Positions 21,025-28,723 of a stretch of DNA of 64,000 nucleotides are shown here, one piece after another. This DNA is from Erythrobacter ani. Lineage in GTDB: Bacteria > Pseudomonadota > Alphaproteobacteria > Sphingomonadales > Sphingomonadaceae. The stretch lies in NCBI RefSeq assembly GCF_019204025.1, contig NZ_JAGSPB010000001.1, positions 806,001 to 870,000 of the forward strand, in the 5' to 3' direction. Position 1 is the stretch's first letter; each line of letters opens with the position of its first letter. Position numbers and translations under genes: made by a program. The notes below the pieces were generated by a model. The model had not been told where the DNA came from and searched no databases. It was given only the letters and a program-made list of their open reading frames with translations.

Positions 21025-22932
21025 TCAATCGAACCCTTCACCGCGCGGCCACCTGCGTCCGCACACACCCAGAACCTTGAACAGGACGCCCATCTGGTCG
21101 TCTTCGACGAGGCGATCACGCTGGCGTTGAAACTGGTCGGACATTTTCGGCGACTTGCGTTTCAGGGCCTCCAGCCGCGTATCGATGTGCAATTGCCTCA
21201 GCCACTCGCCCTGCATTTGCAGACCCATCACTTCTGCGCCGTTCTTTTCCGCGACTTCCTGCAACATCTCGAAATCGACATGGGCCGTTAGGTCAGCCTC
21301 ACCAGGAGCCTCGAACGGATCGACCTTCTTGTGATCCTTCAGCGCCTGCAGGGTCGATCCGGCCCGCAGTTCGCTGGGGCCGTAATCAATGATCAGCGCG
21401 GCCCCGCCCTGATTGGCAAGACGCTGAGCGATCTCCGCCATGATCGTGGCGGCCGCCGGACTGGTTTCGATCATCGAGCCTTGCGAAGCGCTTTTCCAGC
21501 TCGTCGGGACGATCGAATCCATCGGCTTGTCACCGGCAACGAACGCCAGCGCGTCGCCTTCCAGCCCGACCAGGCGTTCGTGCCAGCCACTGGCAGACCG
21601 CACCAGTTGATGGATCGGGAGCGCATCGAAAAACTCGTTGGCGACGATCAGCAGCGGGCGGTCTTCAGGAAGGGTCGAAAGGTCATTGTGAAACCGGACC
21701 GCAGGCACCGCCTGGCGCTGAACCTTGCGCAGCGCGAGCGAGCCCTCGACGAAGTGAATGTGCGGATCGAACCCGTATTTACCTGCCGTCTTGAGCACGT
21801 CCGTGGCGAGCGTACCGCGGCCCGGGCCCAATTCGACGTAGTGAATATTGTCAGATGCGCCCATTTTGACCCAGATATCGGCGATCCACAAGCCGACGAG
21901 CTCTCCGAACATCTGGCTGATTTCGGGTGCAGTTATGAAATCGCCTTCATCGCCGAGAGGGTCGCGGCTGTCGTAATAGCGCGCATTGCTCTCGCCCATA
22001 TACTGCGCGAGGCTGATCGGACCGGTTTCGCGGATTAGGCGGCGGAATGTCTGGCCGAGATCGGCCGCCTTGGCCCGTGCGGCAGCTTCTTCAGCGGCTT
22101 TTTTCTCAGCTTCGGCCTTGGCCTTTTGCTCTGCGTCCTTCTTGGCTTTTGCTTCGGCTTCTTTCTTGGCTTTGGCCTCAGCCTCTGCCTTCGCCTTCTT
22201 TTCCGCTTCTAGCTTGGCCTTCTTTTCAGCCTCGGCCTTGGCCGCGGCCTCAGCCTCCTTTGCCGCTTTGGCCTCTGCTTCCTTCTTGGCCCGAGCGGCA
22301 TCTTCCGCTGCGGCTTTCGCCTCCGCTTCTTTTTTCGCCTTCGCTTCGGCCTCGCGCCGCGCCTTTTCCTCGGCTTTGGCTTTTTTCTCTGCGTCCGCTT
22401 TTGCCTTTGCCGCGGCTTCTGCTTGCGCTTTCTTTTCGGCTTCGGCCTTGGCTTTAGCCTCGGCTTCGGCTCGTGCTTTTTCCTCTGCTTCCGCCTTGGC
22501 CTTTGCTTCGGCCGCGGCTTTTGCCTTGGCCGCTGCTTCGGCTTTGGCTTTCTTCTCCGCCTCCAGCTTTGCCTCAGCTTCTCGTTTCGCTTCCGCTTCA
22601 GCCTCGCGCCGCGCCTTCTCTTCGGCCTTCGCTTTAGCCGCTGCTTCGGCTCTTGCCTTCTTCTCCGCCTCGGCCTTGGCCTTGGCCGCTTTGTGTTTTT
22701 CGAGTTCAGCTTTCCTCGCGGCTTCCGCTCGTGCCTTGGCCTCGGCTTCCTCCTTCGCTTTCGCCTCGGCCGCCGCTTTCCTCTGTTTCTCCGCTTCCGC
22801 TTTTGCTCTCGCCTCTTCCTCGGCTTTAGCCTTCTTTTCGGTGGCGAGCTTGATCGCAGCTTCTTCTCGAGCCTCTTTCTCGGCCGCCGCCTGCGCGGCA
22901 GCGGGATCGATCACGGTCATGTCGGCAAGCAT
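21025..22932 (-). CDS. MidA/NDUFAF7-type SAM-dependent methyltransferase with a long Ala/Lys/Glu-rich N-terminal extension
   Basis: The C-terminal 346 residues are a normal MidA-family (DUF185) methyltransferase: it begins DLGQTFRRLIRETGPISLAQYMG, the SAM-binding motif is VELGPGRGTLATD, and VANEFFDALPIHQ and the IDYG block follow. The eukaryotic relative NDUFAF7 methylates an arginine of the complex I subunit NDUFS2; the bacterial role is less clear. About 290 residues of low-complexity AEAEAKAKAEAEKK-type sequence precede it in the same frame, resembling the helical middle domain of TolA. No signal or membrane segment is visible. The start is uncertain: ATG at 22932 or 22920, or an ATG at 23121 inside lgt with better apparent coding upstream. 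Downstream of lgt on the same strand. Confidence 0.78.
   Translation of the reverse strand: MLADMTVIDPAAAQAAAEKEAREEAAIKLATEKKAKAEEEARAKAEAEKQRKAAAEAKAKEEAEAKARAEAARKAELEKHKAAKAKAEAEKKARAEAAAKAKAEEKARREAEAEAKREAEAKLEAEKKAKAEAAAKAKAAAEAKAKAEAEEKARAEAEAKAKAEAEKKAQAEAAAKAKADAEKKAKAEEKARREAEAKAKKEAEAKAAAEDAARAKKEAEAKAAKEAEAAAKAEAEKKAKLEAEKKAKAEAEAKAKKEAEAKAKKDAEQKAKAEAEKKAAEEAAARAKAADLGQTFRRLIRETGPISLAQYMGESNARYYDSRDPLGDEGDFITAPEISQMFGELVGLWIADIWVKMGASDNIHYVELGPGRGTLATDVLKTAGKYGFDPHIHFVEGSLALRKVQRQAVPAVRFHNDLSTLPEDRPLLIVANEFFDALPIHQLVRSASGWHERLVGLEGDALAFVAGDKPMDSIVPTSWKSASQGSMIETSPAAATIMAEIAQRLANQGGAALIIDYGPSELRAGSTLQALKDHKKVDPFEAPGEADLTAHVDFEMLQEVAEKNGAEVMGLQMQGEWLRQLHIDTRLEALKRKSPKMSDQFQRQRDRLVEDDQMGVLFKVLGVCGRRWPRGEGFD
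22075..22880 (-). repeat. Low-complexity tract encoding (A/E/K)-rich coiled-coil or single-helix sequence
   Basis: About 800 bases of imperfect short repeats built from GCC, GAG/GAA and AAG/AAA codons on the minus strand. The tract encodes only A, K, E, R and a few D, L and Q residues. The plus strand is open in more than one frame simply because of this composition. Confidence 0.9.
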
Positions 22933-23015
22933 CGCCGCAGCCGGAACCTCGGTTTCGGTTCCGTCCGGTTCGATCAGTCGAAGTGCGGGCGGGTTCCAAG
23001 CCCTGCCCTCATCGT

Positions 23016-23894
23016 TCAGGCGGTCTGTGTGCTGCTCACGCTGCCGGTTCCCACCGGCTTCCTCGTCACGGCGTAAAGCGTTACAATCAACCCAATCAAG
23101 ATTAGCGGTATTGTCAGCCATTGCCCCATCGATAGCCCGGTTCGGGCTGCAAATTCCGCAAGTTGAGTATCAGGTTCGCGGAAAAATTCGTTAACAAAGC
23201 GGGCGAGCCCCATTCCCAGTGTGAACACACCAACCAGCAAGCCCGGTCGATAGCGCGCCTTTGTCTTCCAGAACAAGAGCATGAGCACAACCAGCAGTGC
23301 CAATCCTTCGAGACCGGCCTGATACAGCTGACTTGGATGGCGCGCGATATCGCCCGCACGCGGATCGGGAAACACCATCGCCCACGCCACATCGGTGGGT
23401 CGTCCCCACAACTCGCCATTGTTGAAGTTCGCCAGGCGTCCCAGCATCATGCCCAGTGGGACATTGACAGCGATGTAGTCGCAGACCCGCAGGAAAGAGA
23501 GATTGCCGCGCCGCGTAACCCAAGCAATCGCGACCAGCACGCCGACCAGCCCTCCGTGAAAGCTCATCCCGCCTTCCCACAGCTTGAGCACGTCGAGCGG
23601 ATTGTCCCAAAGGCCCGGCTGATAGAAGATAGCATAACCCAGACGCCCGCCTAGGATCACGCCAAGGGTGCAATAGAAGAAAAGGTCATCGGCATGGCGC
23701 TGTGCCAGTGGCGCGCCCGGCTGTTTGATCATTTTCGAAAGGTGCCAGTAGGCGAAAATTACGCCGATGAGATAGGCGAGGGAATAGAACCGAAGCGTGA
23801 AGAACCCGAGATCGATGCCCGGTCGCAAGCCAAGGTCCGACCAGTAGATTGGATCGGCGACGGCGCCGCTTGCAGCAAGTAGTGACAGCAACAA
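23016..23894 (-). CDS. lgt: Prolipoprotein diacylglyceryl transferase
   Basis: Lgt moves diacylglycerol from phosphatidylglycerol to the lipobox cysteine of prolipoproteins in the inner membrane, the first step of lipoprotein maturation. The 292 residues include the family signature GRLANFNNGELWGRPT (about 150-165), the GGMSFHGGLVG segment and HPSQLYQ; about seven hydrophobic spans are evident. The start is TTG at 23894, with GAGG 8 bases upstream. The window encodes several substrates for it (PstS, alkaline phosphatase and two small lipoproteins). The methyltransferase gene follows on the same strand. Confidence 0.95.
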   Translation of the reverse strand: MLLSLLAASGAVADPIYWSDLGLRPGIDLGFFTLRFYSLAYLIGVIFAYWHLSKMIKQPGAPLAQRHADDLFFYCTLGVILGGRLGYAIFYQPGLWDNPLDVLKLWEGGMSFHGGLVGVLVAIAWVTRRGNLSFLRVCDYIAVNVPLGMMLGRLANFNNGELWGRPTDVAWAMVFPDPRAGDIARHPSQLYQAGLEGLALLVVLMLLFWKTKARYRPGLLVGVFTLGMGLARFVNEFFREPDTQLAEFAARTGLSMGQWLTIPLILIGLIVTLYAVTRKPVGTGSVSSTQTA

Positions 23895-24091
23895 AGGAAC
23901 CTCTTAATAGCCGTGGAAAAGCCGCGCGGGCCACCAAGTCGCGCGGCTTGTGGCACAGCGACGCGTTGGGGGGAAGAGCTTTGGGGAAAGCTTACCAAGC
24001 GCAGAGCAGTTCCGGAACGAATCGCGCGGCAGCACCATTTCGTGCTTAGACCGGCAAGACACGAGAGAGACCTGAAGGAGAGAATGCCAGT

Positions 24092-25813
24092 ATGCCCACA
24101 GAGTTGGACAACGCGCTCGAAACGATCATTGGCGAACTGACCAAGGAAGGTCAGCCATTCATGACCGTGCCCTATGAACGGGACGGAACCGAAATGCCGG
24201 CCTTTGCTGCAGCCCCGCCCACCCTTGCGCATTATTTCGCGCACTTTTGCAACGAGCATAAAGATGTGCCGTTCATCGTCGACGGCGAGTTAAGGCTGAC
24301 TTTCGGCGAGACATACGCGGCGGCGGTTTGCGTGGCCGAGGGTCTTGCGAAGCATCACGGCGTCGAAAAGGGCGACCGGGTCGGGATAGCCGCACGCAAT
24401 TCGGGCAACTGGATGATCGCCTATATGGGCATCGTCATGGCGGGCGGCTGTGCAACGCTGCTCAACGGCTTCTGGTCGGGTGACGAGCTTGCATACGGCA
24501 TCCGGCTTGCCGATTGCAAAATGGTGCTTGCCGATGCCGGGCGCGCCAAACGGCTCGACGGAACGGACCATCCGGCCAAGCTGGTATTGTTCGAACACGG
24601 TGGCGTCCCGTCGGATGGTCTTTCGAGTATCTGGGCAGAACCGGGCGAAGACAGCCCGTCGGTCGCCATGCAGATGCTCGGCCAGCTGGGCCCCGATGAC
24701 ATAGCAACCATTCTGTACACCTCGGGCTCGACCGGCAATTCCAAGGGAGCGTGGTCGGATCATCGCGGCGTCGTGGCCGGCGTCATGAGCTACGTCAGCC
24801 AGAGCGCGATGGCCAAAATATTGCTGGAAAGCAGGGGTGAAAAGCTGGCCGATCAGCCTTGCGCGCTGATTGCTGTGCCGCTGTTCCACGTGACCGGCGA
24901 GATACCCTTGTTCCTGCAAAGCTATGCGATTGCTCGCAAGCTTGTCCTGATGCCGAAATGGGACGCGGAAGAAGCGCTCCGGTTGATGCAGAATGAGAAA
25001 GTGACTTACTTCGTGGGCGTTCCGCTCATGAGCTATGAAATCGCGACGCATGAGAATCGCGACAAATACGACCTTTCGGCATGCAAAAGCTTCGCGGCGG
25101 GCGGCGCACCGCGACCGGTCGAACATGTCAACAAGATCAAGGAAGCGTTTCCGGAAGGGTTTCCGCTGCTCGGCTACGGCTTGACCGAAACGAATGCGGT
25201 CGGTTGCGGCAACTTCAACGAAAACTACATGGCGAAACCCGGCTCCACCGGGCGCGCGTCCAAACCCATCGTCGACCTGCGCATTCTCGACGATGACGGA
25301 AACGAATTGCCACAGGGCGATGTCGGCGAGGTCTGCATCCGATCGGTCGCAAATTTCCGCGGCTACTGGAACAACGACGAGGCAACGAAAGAAGCCTTTA
25401 CCGAAAACGGGTTCTTCCGCACTGGCGACCTCGGCTATCTCGACGAAGACGATTACCTCTTCATCGTCGACCGCAAGAAAGACATCATCATTCGCGGCGG
25501 CGAGAACATTTCGTGCATCGAAGTCGAAGACGCGATCTATGCGCATGACGATATCGCCGAATGTTCGGTGTTCGGCCTGCCCGATGAACGCATGGGCGAG
25601 GTACCGGCAGCGGTTTTCCGCGTGAAGCAAGGCCGCGATCCGATGAGCGCAGGCCAATTGCGCGAATTCCTGCTTGGACAGATCGCGCCCTTCAAAGTCC
25701 CGCTGGAAGAACATATCTGGCCGGTAAGCGAAGTCCTGCCGCGCCTCGGCACGCAGAAGATCGATAAGAAAACGCTGCGCGCCCAGTATACCGAGCAGAT
25801 GGCCTCCGCCTGA
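24092..25813 (+). CDS. Acyl-CoA ligase (AMP-forming)
   Basis: This 573-residue class I adenylate-forming enzyme has P-loop YTSGSTGNSKGAWSDHRG (about 209-226), the middle motif YGLTETNAVG, the hinge DRKKDIIIRGGENIS, and the catalytic lysine in RLGTQKIDKKTLR. The substrate-binding region differs from the ligase at 3.2-4.8 kb, so the two are not recent duplicates. The likely role is activation of a medium- or long-chain fatty acid or another carboxylic acid for beta-oxidation. GGAG lies 11 bases upstream of the ATG. It is divergent from lgt (197-base gap) and 46 bases ahead of glnD. Confidence 0.9.
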   Translation: MPTELDNALETIIGELTKEGQPFMTVPYERDGTEMPAFAAAPPTLAHYFAHFCNEHKDVPFIVDGELRLTFGETYAAAVCVAEGLAKHHGVEKGDRVGIAARNSGNWMIAYMGIVMAGGCATLLNGFWSGDELAYGIRLADCKMVLADAGRAKRLDGTDHPAKLVLFEHGGVPSDGLSSIWAEPGEDSPSVAMQMLGQLGPDDIATILYTSGSTGNSKGAWSDHRGVVAGVMSYVSQSAMAKILLESRGEKLADQPCALIAVPLFHVTGEIPLFLQSYAIARKLVLMPKWDAEEALRLMQNEKVTYFVGVPLMSYEIATHENRDKYDLSACKSFAAGGAPRPVEHVNKIKEAFPEGFPLLGYGLTETNAVGCGNFNENYMAKPGSTGRASKPIVDLRILDDDGNELPQGDVGEVCIRSVANFRGYWNNDEATKEAFTENGFFRTGDLGYLDEDDYLFIVDRKKDIIIRGGENISCIEVEDAIYAHDDIAECSVFGLPDERMGEVPAAVFRVKQGRDPMSAGQLREFLLGQIAPFKVPLEEHIWPVSEVLPRLGTQKIDKKTLRAQYTEQMASA

Positions 25814-25859
25814 TCCGGCAATTCGCGCCGCCATCCGGGGAGACCCAGAGGAGCTATAT

Positions 25860-28619
25860 TTGACCCGCAGACGTGTCTCCGGACAGCGCGCCATTATCGA
25901 TCGCCGTGCGCTGACTGAGCGTATCTCTGCGCTTGCGGAAAATGATGCCGGAGGGAGTCGGCAGGAGATCGTCGTCGCCCTTCGCGAAGCTCTCGATGCC
26001 GGACGGGAGGAACTCGCAGGGCGATTGCTGGAAAAGCCGTCTGCGGGGCACGATTGCGTCGCGGGGCACGCTTTCCTGATCGATCAGCTTTTGCGCGTGA
26101 TCCACGACTATGTGACGGAGCATGTTTACCCGGTCGCCAATCGCACCGCCGCAGAACGGGTCTCGATTGTCGCCGTTGGCGGATATGGGCGCGCTGAAAT
26201 GGCGCCGCATTCGGATGTCGACATCGCCTTCATCACTCCGATGAAGCGTGCTCCGTGGTGCGAGCAGGTGATCGAGGCGATGCTTTACCTGCTGTGGGAT
26301 CTTGGCCTCAAAGTGGGTCATTCAAGCCGCACGATCGCCGATACGATGCGGATGGCCAAAGAAGACCTCACCATCCGCACGGCCCTTCTCGAAGGGCGGC
26401 TCGTCTGGGGCGATCAGGAGCTTTACGACGAGTTGCGCGCCCGGTTCTGGCAGGAAGTCGTCAAGGGCACCGAACGGCAATTCCTCTCGCAAAAGCTCGA
26501 AGAACGCAATCAGCGGCACAAGCGCATGGGCGACAGCCGCTATGTCGTCGAACCGAACGTGAAAGACGGCAAAGGCGGGCTTCGCGATCTTCAGACGCTC
26601 TATTGGATCGGTAAGAACGAGCACCGGGTAGAAACCGCAGCAGACCTCGTGGGGGTTGGCCTCTTCACGCAGACCGAATATCGCAGCTTCCGCCGCGCCG
26701 AAGGCTTCCTGCTCGCCGTCAGGTGCCACATGCACGTCATCACCGACCGGGCCGAGGACCGGCTGACATTCGACCTGCAGCGCCAGGTCGCCGAGCGGAT
26801 GAACTTTGCCGACCGGCCAGGCAAGAGCGCGGTTGAACGCTTCATGCAATTCTATTTCCTGCAAGCGAAGCGCGTCGGCAGCCTTACGGGGGTGTTCCTG
26901 TCGCACCTCGAAGAAGAGACGATCCGCTCCAAAGTCCGCACCGGCTTTTTCGCCGGGTGGAGCCAGAAAAGCCGCGATCTCAAAGGCTACGTCATTTCCG
27001 GGGGACGCATTCGCGCGCCCAGCGATGACTGGTTCGAGAAAGACCCCGTCCGCCTGATCGAGATATTCCAGCTGGCGGAAGCCGAGGGGGTGGAAATCCA
27101 TCCCGAAACCATGCGGCTCGCCGACCGGGATTCGCGGCTCATAAAATCCAAGGTGCGCAAGGACCCGCGCGCCAACGCGCTGTTTGTCGAACTGCTCAGC
27201 GGCCGCAACGATCCTGAAACGGCGCTGCGCTGGATGAACGAGGCCGGCGTCTTCGGCCGCTTCGTGCCCGATTTCGGACGTGTGAATGCGCAGATGCAAT
27301 TCGACATGTACCATCACTACACTGTCGATGAACATACGATCCGGGCGATCGGCCTGCTGAGTGAAACGGAACGCGGACTGCTGAAGAAAGACCATCCCCG
27401 CAACACGCGCGAGATCCACAAGGTCGCCTCGCGCCGCGCGATCTATGTCGCGGTCCTGCTGCACGACATTGCCAAGGGGCGCGGCGGCGACCACTCTGTA
27501 TTGGGCGCGGAAGTGGCGCGTGAGCTTTGCCCTCGCTTCGGCCTCGATCAGAAGGAAACCGAACTGGTCGCGTGGCTTGTGCTGCAACACCTGCTGATGA
27601 GTTCCACCGCGCAGAAGCGCGACCTGACCGATCCGAAGACGATCGAGGATTTCGTGGCCGAGGTTCAGACCCTCGAGCGGCTGCGCAACCTTGCCATTCT
27701 GACGGCGGTGGACATTCGCGCGGTCGGCCCTGGCACCTGGAACAGCTGGAAAGGGCAGTTGCTCGGCGAGCTATACGATGCCGCCAAGGAGCGGCTGCGT
27801 CTCGGCCACAAGCGGCGCGGGCGGGCTGAACGTGTCGCTGCCAAGAAGGCAGTCACAGCAGAGGCTCTGGGCGACAAAGCCTATCTGGTCGAGCAGGTGG
27901 GCGAGCTACTCGCCGATGCGTACTGGATTGCCGAACCCGAGGACATCATCGCCAAAAACCTGATCCAGTACGAGGAAGCCCGGCGGATCGAAGATCATCT
28001 TTCGATCCACTGCGAGGTGGACGAAGAACGCGGCGCAACGCTTGTAAGTGTGATCGCAGCCGATCATCCGGGCTTGTTCTACCGCATGGCAGGCGGCATC
28101 CACCTTGCCGGGGCGAACATTATCGATGCGCGCATTCACACCGCGATGAACGGCTACGCGGTCGACAATTTCCTGGTGCAGGATCTGAACGCTGAACCAT
28201 TCAGGGAGGCGCCTCAGATCGCCCGTCTGAAGGATGGCATTCGAAAGGCGCTGAAAGGTGAAGGCGAGCTGGTGCCGAAACTTGCCGCGCGCCCTCTTTC
28301 GCATTCCCGGGCCAAGGCGTTCGAAGTCGCGCCGAGCGTGAATTTCGACAATTCGGCTTCCAACCATTTCACGGTCGTCGAAGTTACCGCACGCGACCGG
28401 CCCGCTCTGCTCAACCGGCTTGCCCACGCGCTCTACAAGGCGAACCTGATCGTCCAGTCGGCGCATATCACGGCATATGGTGAAGCCGCTGCCGATACGT
28501 TCTACATAACCGATCTCACCGGCAGCAAGATCAAGGCCCCGGAAAGGCTTGCAGAAATCGAGGCAGCGCTGCTCGAGGCGGCGAGTGACCGGAAGCAGCA
28601 GCAGCTCGAAAACGCCTAA
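25860..28619 (+). CDS. glnD: PII uridylyltransferase/uridylyl-removing enzyme
   Basis: GlnD senses glutamine and adds or removes UMP on PII proteins, setting nitrogen control. The 919 residues contain the nucleotidyltransferase motif GGYGRAEMAPHSDVDIAF (about 102-119), the HD phosphohydrolase motif LLHDIAKGRGGDHS (about 537-550), and two C-terminal ACT domains (starting near VSVIAADHPGLFYRMAGG and VEVTARDRPALLNRLAHAL). All parts are intact. The start is TTG at 25860 with AGGAG 6 bases upstream. It follows the acyl-CoA ligase closely, which may be accidental. No glnB or amtB gene is in the window. Confidence 0.96.
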   Translation: MTRRRVSGQRAIIDRRALTERISALAENDAGGSRQEIVVALREALDAGREELAGRLLEKPSAGHDCVAGHAFLIDQLLRVIHDYVTEHVYPVANRTAAERVSIVAVGGYGRAEMAPHSDVDIAFITPMKRAPWCEQVIEAMLYLLWDLGLKVGHSSRTIADTMRMAKEDLTIRTALLEGRLVWGDQELYDELRARFWQEVVKGTERQFLSQKLEERNQRHKRMGDSRYVVEPNVKDGKGGLRDLQTLYWIGKNEHRVETAADLVGVGLFTQTEYRSFRRAEGFLLAVRCHMHVITDRAEDRLTFDLQRQVAERMNFADRPGKSAVERFMQFYFLQAKRVGSLTGVFLSHLEEETIRSKVRTGFFAGWSQKSRDLKGYVISGGRIRAPSDDWFEKDPVRLIEIFQLAEAEGVEIHPETMRLADRDSRLIKSKVRKDPRANALFVELLSGRNDPETALRWMNEAGVFGRFVPDFGRVNAQMQFDMYHHYTVDEHTIRAIGLLSETERGLLKKDHPRNTREIHKVASRRAIYVAVLLHDIAKGRGGDHSVLGAEVARELCPRFGLDQKETELVAWLVLQHLLMSSTAQKRDLTDPKTIEDFVAEVQTLERLRNLAILTAVDIRAVGPGTWNSWKGQLLGELYDAAKERLRLGHKRRGRAERVAAKKAVTAEALGDKAYLVEQVGELLADAYWIAEPEDIIAKNLIQYEEARRIEDHLSIHCEVDEERGATLVSVIAADHPGLFYRMAGGIHLAGANIIDARIHTAMNGYAVDNFLVQDLNAEPFREAPQIARLKDGIRKALKGEGELVPKLAARPLSHSRAKAFEVAPSVNFDNSASNHFTVVEVTARDRPALLNRLAHALYKANLIVQSAHITAYGEAAADTFYITDLTGSKIKAPERLAEIEAALLEAASDRKQQQLENA

Positions 28620-28723
28620 CGTCGCCGCCCCATCGCCGTTCGTCGAAAGCTCGGCCAAATTAGGTTGCATTTCATGAACTGATCGGTATTGCGCGTTTCC
28701 CTTACGTCAGGGAGATGACAATA

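Noticed and set aside
21986..23194. Plus-strand open frame of 402 codons rich in Ala, Ser and Phe
   Set aside because: It is the reverse complement of the Ala/Lys/Glu-rich extension of the methyltransferase; its openness comes from the repeat composition.
24290..25894. Minus-strand open frame of 534 codons opposite the acyl-CoA ligase
   Set aside because: Antisense shadow; the plus-strand gene has complete adenylation motifs.
26322..27590. Minus-strand open frame opposite glnD
   Set aside because: Antisense to conserved glnD, with no motifs.
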